Source: Streptomyces sp. NRRL B-1347
GTDB taxonomy: Bacteria > Actinomycetota > Actinomycetes > Streptomycetales > Streptomycetaceae
Assembly: GCF_000720325.1 (NCBI RefSeq)
Contig: NZ_JOJM01000015.1
Coordinates: forward strand, 1-64,000
DNA: 64,000 nt
Direction of reading: 5' to 3'
The position numbers and the translations under genes were made by a program. This document shows, piece by piece, positions 30,987 through 38,965 of this stretch; positions within the stretch are counted from its first letter, which is position 1, and each line of letters starts with the position of its first letter. A model generated the notes under the pieces. It had not been told where the DNA came from. It saw only the letters and a program-made list of their open reading frames with translations, and did no database searches.

Positions 30987-33290
30987 TCACCCCGAGGGCG
31001 CGGGCACCGCCCTGAGCAGCAGCGCCGACCGCGCCTCCACGGTCACCTCCGCCCCCGCGGCGAGCAGCGTCCCCGGAGCCTCCCGCTGCTCCTCGCACGC
31101 GGTGTCCACCACCACCTCGTACGCGTCGGCCCACGGCGGCCCCGGCAGCGTGAAGGCCACCGCCCGGTCGGCGCCGTGCAGCACCGCGAGGAAGCTGTCG
31201 TCCGTCACCTGCGCCCCGCGCGCGTCCCGGCCCGGTATGTCGCGCCCCGACAAGTACATGCCGAGCGTCGCGGCGGGCGCGTACCAGTCGGCCTCCGTCA
31301 TCTCCGTGCCGCGCGCGGTGAACCACGCCAGGTCCCGCAGGCCGTCCGCCGAGTGCGCGCGCCCGGAGAAGAAGGCGCGGCGCCTGAGCACCGGATGCCG
31401 GTGGCGCAGCGCGATAAGGCGGCGCGCGAGCGCGAGCAGACCGGCCCAGCCGGGGTCGTCGCGCAGCTCCCAGTCCACCCAGCTGATCCCGTTGTCCTGG
31501 CAGTACGCGTTGTTGTTGCCGCCCTGGGTGCGGCCCATCTCGTCGCCCGCGACCAGCATCGGCACGCCGGTGGAGAGCAGCAGCGTGGTCAGCAGGTTGC
31601 GCAGCTGGCGCCGGCGCAGCGCCGCCACCTCGGGGTCGTCCGTCTCGCCCTCGGCGCCGCAGTTCCAGGCGCGGTTGTCGTCGGCGCCGTCCCGGTTGCC
31701 CTCGCCGTTGGCCTCGTTGTGCTTGCGCTCGTAGCTCACCAGGTCGCGGAGCGTGAAGCCGTCGTGCGCGGTCACGAAGTTCACCGACGCGTACGGGCGC
31801 CGCCCGCCCCACGCGTAGAGGTCGCTCGACCCGGACAGGCGGTAGCCGAGGTCCCGCACGTCCGGCAGGGCGCCCCGCCAGAAGTCCCGCACCGCGTCGC
31901 GGTAGCGGTCGTTCCACTCCGTCCACAGCGGCGGGAACGCCCCCACCTGATAGCCGCCCGAGCCCACGTCCCACGGCTCGGCGATCAGCTTCACCCGCCG
32001 GAGCACCGGGTCCTGCGCGATCACCGCGAGGAACGGCGAGAGCATGTCGACGTCGTGGAAGGAGCGCGCGAGCGCCGCCGCCAGGTCGAAGCGGAAGCCG
32101 TCCACGCCCATCTCGCTCACCCAGTAGCGCAGCGAGTCCGTGATGAGCCGCAGCACCTGCGGCCGCACCACGTGCAGGGTGTTGCCGCAGCCCGTGTAGT
32201 CGGCGTACCGCCGGGCGTCCTGCTGGAGGTGGTAGTAGGCGTGGTTGTCGACGCCCTTCAGGGAGAGCGTCGGGCCCATCTCACCGGCCTCCGCCGTGTG
32301 GTTGTAGACGACGTCCAGGATCACCTCGATCCCCGCCTCGTGCAGGGCCCGCACCATCCGCCGGAACTCGCCGACCTGCTGCCCGGTGGTGCCGGACGCC
32401 GCGTACGCCGCGTGCGGGGCGAAGTAGCCGATCGAGTTGTACCCCCAGTAGTTGCGCAGGCCCCGCCGCAGCAGATGGTCCTCGTGCGCGAACTGGTGCA
32501 CGGGCAGCAGCTCGACCGCCGTCACCCCGAGGCGTACGAGATGCTCTATGGCCGCCGGGTGCGCGAGCCCCGCGTACGTGCCGCGCAGCGGCTCGGGCAC
32601 GTCCGGGTGGCGCATGGTGAAGCCGCGCACGTGCAGCTCGTAGATGACGGAGTCCGCCCACGGGGTCTTGGGGCGGCGGTCGTCGGCCCACTCGTCGTCC
32701 GGCGCGTCGTCGTGCACGACGACGCCCTTCGGTACGAACGGCGCCGAGTCCCGGTCGTCGCGCACGGTGTCCGCCACGTGCTGCTGCGGCCAGTCCCGCA
32801 CGTGGCCGTACACCTCGGGCGGCAGCGATCCGTAGTCCTGCCCCGGCCCCGCGTCGACCGCGCGCGCGTACGGGTCGAGGAGCAGCTTCGCCGGGTTGAA
32901 GCGGGCACCGGTCCACGGGTCCCAGCGGCCGTGCACCCGGTAGCCATACCGCTGCCCGGGGAGCACACCGGGCACGAAGCCGTGCCAGATCTCGTGCGTC
33001 AGCTCGGTGAGCGGGCACCGCGTCTCCGTGCCGTCCGCGTCGAACAGGCACAGGTCCACGGCCTCGGCGCCGCCCGCCCACAGCGCGAAGTTCGTGCCCG
33101 TGACCCCGTCCGGACCCACCCGGAAGCGGGCGCCGAGCGGCGTCGGCGCCCCCGGCCACACCGGGCGCGTGGGGGCCGGACGGACCTTCCCGCCGCGCCC
33201 GCCGTTGCGCTCGGCCGCCGCGCTGCCGGGCCTGACCCGGTCCACGGCACGCGCCCCCTTGACCGCCCCCTGCTCGGGTGCACTCGACAC
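30987..33290 (-). CDS. glgX: Glycogen debranching enzyme (isoamylase type)
   Basis: GH13_11 enzyme that hydrolyses alpha-1,6 branches left after phosphorylase action. GTG at 33290 has GGGAGG 7 nt upstream; 767 aa, slightly long because of an N-terminal 45-residue basic/Pro-rich lead. CBM48 domain (PLGARFRVGPDGVTGTNFAL), then the barrel with IYELHVRGFTMRHPDVPE, IEVILDVVYNHTAE, GFRFDLAAALAR (nucleophile Asp), KLIAEPWDVG (acid/base Glu), FVTAHDGFTLRDL and MLVAGDEMGRTQGGNNNAY. Functional partner of glgP (17835) though transcribed separately. It diverges from an L,D-transpeptidase gene over 154 nt. Confidence 0.95.
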   Translation of the reverse strand: MSSAPEQGAVKGARAVDRVRPGSAAAERNGGRGGKVRPAPTRPVWPGAPTPLGARFRVGPDGVTGTNFALWAGGAEAVDLCLFDADGTETRCPLTELTHEIWHGFVPGVLPGQRYGYRVHGRWDPWTGARFNPAKLLLDPYARAVDAGPGQDYGSLPPEVYGHVRDWPQQHVADTVRDDRDSAPFVPKGVVVHDDAPDDEWADDRRPKTPWADSVIYELHVRGFTMRHPDVPEPLRGTYAGLAHPAAIEHLVRLGVTAVELLPVHQFAHEDHLLRRGLRNYWGYNSIGYFAPHAAYAASGTTGQQVGEFRRMVRALHEAGIEVILDVVYNHTAEAGEMGPTLSLKGVDNHAYYHLQQDARRYADYTGCGNTLHVVRPQVLRLITDSLRYWVSEMGVDGFRFDLAAALARSFHDVDMLSPFLAVIAQDPVLRRVKLIAEPWDVGSGGYQVGAFPPLWTEWNDRYRDAVRDFWRGALPDVRDLGYRLSGSSDLYAWGGRRPYASVNFVTAHDGFTLRDLVSYERKHNEANGEGNRDGADDNRAWNCGAEGETDDPEVAALRRRQLRNLLTTLLLSTGVPMLVAGDEMGRTQGGNNNAYCQDNGISWVDWELRDDPGWAGLLALARRLIALRHRHPVLRRRAFFSGRAHSADGLRDLAWFTARGTEMTEADWYAPAATLGMYLSGRDIPGRDARGAQVTDDSFLAVLHGADRAVAFTLPGPPWADAYEVVVDTACEEQREAPGTLLAAGAEVTVEARSALLLRAVPAPSG

Positions 33291-33444
33291 CTGTCAGCCT
33301 CCCGCGGCTCGGCCCCGTCGGCGTACGGTCGGGGCATGCGGCGTCCCGGCCGCGGCTCCCCGGCCGACGTCCTTCCCCCTGTTCTGCCCAGCGGGCGCGT
33401 CGCACTCACGTTTCCCGGGGCGGGGCAGCCTCGTTGGGCCCGAC

Positions 33445-34728
33445 GTGAGACAGGGAACGAGGCGCGCTCGGCGCGCACGGACCGCGCTGACCGCTGCGGT
33501 GGCATGGACTGGACTGGTACTCGCGGCCACGGGCTGCTCCGGCACGGCGCTCGACGGGGTGCTCGGCCGCCCCCGTTCGCCCGCCGACGCGATCCGGGTC
33601 ACCCCCGGCGACGGGAAGAAGGGCGTGCGGCCCGAGCAGCGCCTGAAGGTCGAGGTGCCGGACGGGCGCCTGGAGTCGGTGCGCGTCGTCCGCTCCCAGG
33701 ACGCGCAGGAGACCGAGGTGAAGGGCCGCATGTCGGCCGACGGCATGAGCTGGCGCCCCCTGAAGGACCGGAAGGGACAGAAGGAAGGGGACGGCAGGCT
33801 GGCGCTCGCCGCCAAGTACACGGTCGACGCCGTCGCGCTCGACGGCCACGGCCGCCGCTCCGCGCGCCACACCACGTTCACCACGTACGTCCCCGAGGAG
33901 CGCTTCATCGGGTACGTCACGCCCGAGCACCGCGCCACGGTCGGCACCGGCATGATCGTCTCGCTGGAGTTCAACCGCGAGATCGCCGACCGCGCCGCCG
34001 TGCAGCGCGCCATCCACGTCACGGCCGAGCCCGCCGTGGAGGTCCGCCCGCACTGGTTCGGCACCACCCGCGTCGACTTCCGCCCCGAGCGCTACTGGAA
34101 GCCCGGCACCAAGGTCACCGTCGCCCTGAAGCTGCGTGACGTGGAGGCCGCGCCCGGTGTCTACGGCCTGCAGGAGAAGTCCTTCTCCTTCACCGTCGGC
34201 CGCAGCCAGGTGAGCCTCGTCGACGCCGCCGCGCACACCATGCAGGTGCGCCGCGACGGCGAGCTGATCTCCACCGTCCCGATCACCGCGGGCGCCCCGA
34301 AGACGACGACGTACAACGGCAAGATGGTGGTCACCGAGATGCTGGAAGTGACCCGCATGAACAGCCGCACCGTCGGCTTCGGCGGGGAGTACGACATCCC
34401 GGACGTGCCGCACGCCATGCGCCTGACCACCTCGGGTACCTTCCTGCACGGCAACTACTGGGCCCCGAACGCGCCGGGCAACACCAATGTCAGCCACGGC
34501 TGCGTGGGCCTGCGCGACGTGAAGGGCGGCAGCTCGAAGACCCCGGCGGGCTGGTTCTTCGACCGCAGCCTCATCGGTGACGTCGTCGAGGTCGTCAACA
34601 GCCATGACAAGAAAGTCGCTCCTGACAACGGCCTCGGGGGCTGGAACATGGGATGGGAGGAATGGAAGAGCGGAAAGAAGGCGGCACACGGGAGCAAGAA
34701 GGACAAGGGGGAGCGTTCCGCCCGCTGA
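33445..34728 (+). CDS. L,D-transpeptidase lipoprotein (YkuD domain)
   Basis: Cell-wall enzyme making 3-3 (mDAP-mDAP) peptidoglycan cross-links outside the membrane. The GTG at 33445 is chosen because it gives a compact lipoprotein signal (basic head RRARRAR, core, lipobox AATGC with Cys31); the frame remains open farther upstream without protein-like sequence. Two Ig-like beta domains (VPDGRLESVRVV; FIGYVTPEHRATVGTGMIVS) precede the YkuD domain with TTSGTFLHGNYW and the catalytic Cys353 in VSHGCVGLRD. The 427-aa layout matches mycobacterial LdtMt2-like proteins. A Lys-rich tail ends the protein. Tandem with a paralogue 176 nt downstream. Confidence 0.9.
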   Translation: MRQGTRRARRARTALTAAVAWTGLVLAATGCSGTALDGVLGRPRSPADAIRVTPGDGKKGVRPEQRLKVEVPDGRLESVRVVRSQDAQETEVKGRMSADGMSWRPLKDRKGQKEGDGRLALAAKYTVDAVALDGHGRRSARHTTFTTYVPEERFIGYVTPEHRATVGTGMIVSLEFNREIADRAAVQRAIHVTAEPAVEVRPHWFGTTRVDFRPERYWKPGTKVTVALKLRDVEAAPGVYGLQEKSFSFTVGRSQVSLVDAAAHTMQVRRDGELISTVPITAGAPKTTTYNGKMVVTEMLEVTRMNSRTVGFGGEYDIPDVPHAMRLTTSGTFLHGNYWAPNAPGNTNVSHGCVGLRDVKGGSSKTPAGWFFDRSLIGDVVEVVNSHDKKVAPDNGLGGWNMGWEEWKSGKKAAHGSKKDKGERSAR

Positions 34729-34904
34729 CGCCACCACAGGCCCACATCATCGGCACAGTTGGGACTGAACGGTGACATTGGCGGGGATCCATCGGTGTGG
34801 GCCGTGTGGTTATCTAGCGCAGTGCGCGAGACGGATGGTCTTTCCCGGTCGCGCGGCGACGGATGAGTGCGGGCCTGTCGGGGCCGTGCGAGGGGAGAAA
34901 CATC

Positions 34905-36146
34905 GTGAACGGGCGACCGATATCGGGGGCGTCGGCCCATGCGCGAAAGCGCGCGGGACGGCGGGGCGCCAAGGGACTGACCGCGGTGGTGTCGGGGGCG
35001 ACGCTGCTGCTCGTGGCCGCGTGCGGGGGCGGCTCGGACTCGGGGGACGGGGGCGGGGGCAAGGACAAGGCGGACGCCAACAAGCCGTCCCAGGCCGTCG
35101 TCACCATCGCCCCCAAGGACGGCGCGGACGCCGTGGCGACCAACGGGGCGCTGCGGATAACGGCCGCCAAGGGCAAGCTGACCGAGGTCACGGTCAAGGA
35201 CCCCAAGGGCAAGACGGTGCCCGGGAAGATCGTCGCGGATGGCGCGAAATGGTCCCCCGAGCGGCATCTCGCCTCCGGCACCAAGTACAAGGTCCACGCG
35301 ATCGCCAAGGACGCGGACGGCCGCGTCGCCGCCAAGGACTCGTCGTTCACGACGCTCGTGCCGAAGAACACCTTCGTCGGCCAGTTCACGCCGGAGGACG
35401 GCACGAAGGTCGGCGTCGGCATGCCGTTCTCGGTGCGCTTCACGCGCGGCATCACCGCGCCGGACGCCGTCGAGAAGGCCATCGACATCAAGACCGAGCC
35501 GTCGGTGCCGGTCGAGGGCCACTGGTTCGGCAACGACCGCCTGGACTTCCGCCCCGAGAAGTACTGGAAGCCGGGCACCAAGGTCACCGTCACGATGAAC
35601 CTCGACGGGGTCGAGGGCCGCCCGGGCGTCTACGGCAAGCAGGCCAAGACCCTGCGCTTCGAGATCGGCCGCAGCCAGGTCTCCGTCGTCGACGTCAAGA
35701 CCAAGCAGATGACCGTCAAGCGCGACGGCAAGGTCATCAAGAAGATCCCCGTCACCACGGGCAAGCCCGGGTACGAGACGTGGAACGGCCAGATGGTCAT
35801 CAGCGAGCGCCTCAAGGTGACCCGCATGAACGGCGAGACCGTCGGCTACGGCGGCGAGTACGACATCAAGGACGTGCCGCACGCCCAGCGCCTGTCCACC
35901 TCCGGCACCTTCATCCACGGCAACTACTGGGGCGGCGGCGCCTTCGGCAACTACAACGCCTCGCACGGCTGCATCGGCCTGCGCGACGTCCGCGGCGGCT
36001 ACGACAAGAACGTCTCCGCGGCCTGGTTCTTCGACCGCTCGATGATCGGCGACGTGGTGGTCGTCAAGAACTCCAACGACAAGATCATCGCCCCGGACAA
36101 CGGCTACAACGGCTGGAACATGTCCTGGGAGAAGTGGAAGGCCTGA
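34905..36146 (+). CDS. L,D-transpeptidase lipoprotein (YkuD domain), paralogue
   Basis: 413-aa 3-3 peptidoglycan cross-linking enzyme. GTG at 34905 follows GGGGAG at about 8 nt and is preferred to the ATG at 34863, which lacks a ribosome site. Lipoprotein signal ending LLLVAAC (Cys40), an acidic/Gly linker (GGGSDSGDGGGG), two Ig-like domains (FVGQFTPEDGTKVGVGMPFS), and YkuD with STSGTFIHGNYW and catalytic Cys356 in ASHGCIGLRD. It shares long stretches with the upstream paralogue (KYWKPGTKVTV, GEYDIKDVPHA). A GC-rich hairpin follows the stop. Confidence 0.92.
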   Translation: MNGRPISGASAHARKRAGRRGAKGLTAVVSGATLLLVAACGGGSDSGDGGGGKDKADANKPSQAVVTIAPKDGADAVATNGALRITAAKGKLTEVTVKDPKGKTVPGKIVADGAKWSPERHLASGTKYKVHAIAKDADGRVAAKDSSFTTLVPKNTFVGQFTPEDGTKVGVGMPFSVRFTRGITAPDAVEKAIDIKTEPSVPVEGHWFGNDRLDFRPEKYWKPGTKVTVTMNLDGVEGRPGVYGKQAKTLRFEIGRSQVSVVDVKTKQMTVKRDGKVIKKIPVTTGKPGYETWNGQMVISERLKVTRMNGETVGYGGEYDIKDVPHAQRLSTSGTFIHGNYWGGGAFGNYNASHGCIGLRDVRGGYDKNVSAAWFFDRSMIGDVVVVKNSNDKIIAPDNGYNGWNMSWEKWKA

Positions 36147-36168
36147 GCCTTCGCCACGCACTCCCGGA

Positions 36169-36207
36169 AGGGCCCGGCGCACTGTGTGACCAAGTGCACC
36201 GGGCCCT
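36169..36207 (+). terminator. Hairpin terminator after the L,D-transpeptidase gene
   Basis: AGGGCCCGG (36169-36177) pairs with CCGGGCCCT (36199-36207); an inner GCACT/AGTGC pair extends the structure. It lies 23 nt after the stop at 36146. Confidence 0.75.
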
Positions 36208-36290
36208 CCCGTCGCCCACCACCGCCCTTTCAAGGAAGGCCCTCCGGGCCGCCCCTCCCTTTTGCATGAACGACCGCTAACGTGCCCCGC

Positions 36291-37061
36291 ATGACAACTG
36301 TGCATCTCGAAGTCGCCGACGGCGTCGGTACGATCCGCCTCGACCGGCCCCCGCTGAATGCCCTGGACATCGAGCTCCAGGACCGCCTGAAGGAGCTCGC
36401 GGCGGAGGTGACCGACCGCGACGACGTCCGCGCCGTCGTCCTCTACGGCGGCGAGAAGGTGTTCGCGGCGGGCGCGGACATCAAGGAGATGCAGGACATG
36501 GACCACCGGGCCATGGTCCTGCGCTCGCGGGCCCTCCAGGACTCCTTCACCGCGATCGCCCGGATCCCCAAGCCCGTCGTCGCCGCCGTCACCGGCTACG
36601 CCCTCGGCGGCGGCTGCGAGCTCGCGCTCTGCGCGGACTTCCGCATCGCCGCCGACAACGCCAAGCTCGGCCAGCCGGAGATCCTGCTCGGCCTGATCCC
36701 GGGCGCGGGCGGCACCCAGCGCCTGCCGCGCCTGGTCGGCCCCTCCAAGGCGAAGGACCTCATCTTCACCGGCCGTCAGGTCAAGGCGGACGAGGCCCTC
36801 GCCATCGGTCTGGTGGACCGCGTGGTGCCCGCCGCCGAGGTGTACACGGAGGCCCACGCGTGGGCGGCGCGGCTCGCGCGCGGCCCCGCGCTCGCGCTGC
36901 GCGCCGCGAAGGAGGCGGTCGACCAGGGCCTGGAGGCGGACATCGACACCGGGCTCGCCGTGGAGCGCACCTGGTTCGCGGGCCTGTTCGCGACCGAGGA
37001 CCGCGAGCGCGGCATGAGCAGCTTCGTGGCGGACGGGCCAGGTAAGGCTAAGTTCCTCTGA
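36291..37061 (+). CDS. Enoyl-CoA hydratase/isomerase family protein
   Basis: 256-aa crotonase-fold enzyme, probably hydrating trans-2-enoyl-CoA in fatty acid or aromatic degradation. The acyl-CoA-binding oxyanion signature [10 protein letters not shown] and the loop [18 protein letters not shown] are intact, as are both catalytic Glu positions (GGGCELAL and LGQPEILLG) and [20 protein letters not shown] at 36291 is preferred to a GTG 9 nt earlier; neither has a good ribosome site. Monocistronic by context. The exact substrate cannot be told from sequence. Confidence 0.93.
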   Translation: MTTVHLEVADGVGTIRLDRPPLNALDIELQDRLKELAAEVTDRDDVRAVVLYGGEKVFAAGADIKEMQDMDHRAMVLRSRALQDSFTAIARIPKPVVAAVTGYALGGGCELALCADFRIAADNAKLGQPEILLGLIPGAGGTQRLPRLVGPSKAKDLIFTGRQVKADEALAIGLVDRVVPAAEVYTEAHAWAARLARGPALALRAAKEAVDQGLEADIDTGLAVERTWFAGLFATEDRERGMSSFVADGPGKAKFL

Positions 37062-37243
37062 TATCCGGCCAGTTGAGGTTCCGTCAGCCAAAGTTTCCCC
37101 CGAAGGGGCTGATTATCACAGGCTTAAGAGAGCCTTAAGTCCATCGCGGTCGAGGCGCTCTGTGATCTCTTGTGAGCGGGAAGTCACCGCAGGTCAGCCC
37201 GGTTGTACCGGACCTCTAACTGCCCATGGCATATGACGTGCCG

Positions 37244-37272
37244 GCCCCCTGGAACGGAAGCTTCCGGGGGGC
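37244..37272 (+). promoter_or_regulatory. Hairpin in the leader of the anti-sigma-type ATPase gene
   Basis: An 11-bp stem with one G-T pair (37244-37254 with 37262-37272) and a 7-nt loop lies about 55 nt before the start codon at 37326. The upstream 37090-37190 stretch is AT-richer, with CTTAAG repeated twice 14 nt apart, and probably holds the promoter. The hairpin could terminate readthrough from 37061 or regulate translation. Confidence 0.4.
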
Positions 37273-37325
37273 TCATTCCGCCGGAACGGCCCCAATGGGG
37301 TCCGGGGGCGGCCATGATGGGGGGC

Positions 37326-37829
37326 ATGGCGGGGCAGGAGGGCTTTGAACAGTCGCGGCGGCGCGCAGGCGCCACCGCCGCGCGCTGGTCGCCGGCGGTG
37401 GAGGACGAACACGCCCTGAAGGCCCTGGAGTTGTTCGGCAACCCGACCGACGCCGAGGTCCAGCTGCCGTCCCGCCCGGAGTCCGCCGCCATCGCCCGCC
37501 GCCTCGCCCAGGTCGTCGTCCTGCGCCACTGGGGCCTGTCGCCGAAGCTCACCGAGGACGTCGTGCTCCTCGTCTCCGAGCTCGTCGGCAACGCCGTGCG
37601 GCACACCGGCGCCCGCGTCTTCGGCCTGCGCACGCACCGGCGGCGCGGCTGGATCCGGGTCGAGGTCCGCGACCCCTCGCGCGGCCTGCCGTGCCTGATG
37701 CCGGTCCACGAGCTCGACATCAGCGGCCGCGGCCTGTTCCTCGTCGACAAGCTCGCCGACCGCTGGGGCGTGGACCTGCTGCCGCGCGGCAAGACGACGT
37801 GGTTCGAGATGCGGATCACCGACCGCTAG
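37326..37829 (+). CDS. RsbW/SpoIIAB-type ATP-binding protein (putative anti-sigma factor)
   Basis: 167-aa HATPase_c_2 protein of the abundant Streptomyces family whose members act as anti-sigma factors or regulatory kinases. The GHKL fold is visible: N box EDVVLLVSELVGNAVRHTGA, G1-type motif VRDPSRGLP, G2 motif SGRGLFLVDKLADRWG, and GKTTWFEM at the end. The ATG at 37326 follows a G-run; earlier in-frame ATGs at 37314 and 37317 have no ribosome site. No sigma factor or anti-anti-sigma gene is adjacent, so the partner is unknown. Followed by a terminator. Confidence 0.87.
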   Translation: MAGQEGFEQSRRRAGATAARWSPAVEDEHALKALELFGNPTDAEVQLPSRPESAAIARRLAQVVVLRHWGLSPKLTEDVVLLVSELVGNAVRHTGARVFGLRTHRRRGWIRVEVRDPSRGLPCLMPVHELDISGRGLFLVDKLADRWGVDLLPRGKTTWFEMRITDR

Positions 37830-37863
37830 CGCTCGCGCGCACCGGGGCCGCTGACACGCGAAA

Positions 37864-37899
37864 GCCCCCGGGGCCGTGGGTAGCGGCGCTGTCGGGGGC
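37864..37899 (+). terminator. Hairpin terminator after the RsbW-type gene
   Basis: GCCCCCG (37864-37870) pairs with CGGGGGC (37893-37899), flanked by AAA and TTC, 35 nt after the stop. Confidence 0.65.
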
Positions 37900-38203
37900 C
37901 TTCGAGCGGGGCCGGGACCGGTGTGGGTGTGGTCCGCAGCCCGTAAGGCGACGTAGCTCGGGTCAAAGAGGGTCGCTTCCTCGACTATGGCAGACGGGGG
38001 CCTCTGATCCAAAAGTCTACATTCGGGCATTCGTGGGCATAGCGTGACAGTTTAGAGGTGAATCCTTGGTGAGATAGAGCACGCACCTTGTAAACGATGG
38101 CTAAACAGCACCTGTGAGGGTCCATCGCGAGCCTAAGCGGAATCTCTTGGTCTGGACCGAGCCTCATGTCAATCAGCGGCTTTCGGACGCCGCCGCCCTA
38201 TAA
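37900..38203. other. AT-richer non-coding region
   Basis: About 300 nt with clearly lower GC than the rest of the window, especially 38000-38175. No supported gene: a 60-codon minus-strand frame (38167-37985, MRLGPDQEIPLRLAMD) has no ribosome site and atypical codon use. It may hold promoter and upstream control sequence for the lipoprotein pair at 38213, or a small RNA. Confidence 0.4.
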
Positions 38204-38204
38204 A
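38199..38204 (+). promoter_or_regulatory. Candidate -10 box (TATAAA) for a leaderless transcript
   Basis: TATAAA ends 8 nt before the GTG at 38213, so transcription would begin at or within two bases of that codon. No convincing -35 hexamer is present 17-18 nt upstream, which may point to an activator or an alternative sigma factor. Confidence 0.45.
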
Positions 38205-38212
38205 TGGGTCGC

Positions 38213-38965
38213 GTGACTTCGACCGACCGGCGCGGCGCGCTGCGCATCGGGACCGGGCTCGCCCTCACTGCCCTCGCGGGCTGTGCCCCCGCGGGAGGCC
38301 GCGAGCCGCGCCCCGCGAGACGGCCGCACCGGGCGCCCGCGCCGGGCCCCCGGGCCTTCCCCGGCCTGCCCGCGCAGATCGCGCACAGCCCGCGCGGGCG
38401 GCCCGAGGTGGCGCTCACCTTCCACGGCCAGGGCGACCCGGCCACCGCCCGCGCGCTGCTCGGCGAGGCCGAGCGGGCGGGCGCCCGCGTCACCGTCCTC
38501 GCCGTCGGCACCTGGCTCGACGAACACCCCGCCCTGGCCCGGCGCGTCCTCGACGGCGGCCACGACCTGGGCAACCACACCCTGCGCCACCGCACCATCA
38601 ACAGCCTCCCCGAAGCCGATGCCTACGCCGAGATCACCGGCTGCGCGGACCGCCTGCGCCGCCTCACCGGCGGCATCGGCAGCTGGTTCCGCCCCTCGCG
38701 GGCCGAGCGCGCCACCCCGCTCGTCGCCCGTCTGGCCCGGCGCGCGGGCTATCCGCACGTCCTCTCCTACGACGTCGACTCACTCGACTTCACCTCGCCC
38801 GGCGCCCCGGCCGTCACCCGCAAGGTCGCCGCCGAGGCCCGTGCGGGCTCCGTGGTGAGCCTGCACTTCGGGTACGCGGACACGGTCGCCGCGCTCCCCG
38901 CCGTCCTGGAAGAACTCGACCGCCGCGGCCTGCGCGCCGTCACGACCACGGAGCTGCTCACCTGA
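38213..38965 (+). CDS. Lipoprotein of the NodB polysaccharide deacetylase fold with altered active site
   Basis: 250-aa membrane-anchored protein. Lipobox LAGC (Cys24) follows a short basic signal. The NodB homology domain is recognisable by ALTFHGQGDP (69-76), GNHTLRHRTI with His122 and His126, WFRPSRAER and SYDVDSLDF. Canonical enzymes have T-F-D-D-G at the first motif; here His71 and Gly72 replace the catalytic and metal-binding Asp, while the downstream His pair is kept. It may have changed chemistry or be a binding protein. The GTG is chosen because a TATAAA box sits just upstream; the ATG at 38204 is an alternative. Its stop overlaps the next ATG by 1 nt. Confidence 0.82.
   Translation: MTSTDRRGALRIGTGLALTALAGCAPAGGREPRPARRPHRAPAPGPRAFPGLPAQIAHSPRGRPEVALTFHGQGDPATARALLGEAERAGARVTVLAVGTWLDEHPALARRVLDGGHDLGNHTLRHRTINSLPEADAYAEITGCADRLRRLTGGIGSWFRPSRAERATPLVARLARRAGYPHVLSYDVDSLDFTSPGAPAVTRKVAAEARAGSVVSLHFGYADTVAALPAVLEELDRRGLRAVTTTELLT

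Noticed and set aside
37985..38167. A 60-codon minus-strand frame in the AT-rich pocket
   Set aside because: No ribosome site, codon use unlike Streptomyces genes and no family resemblance.
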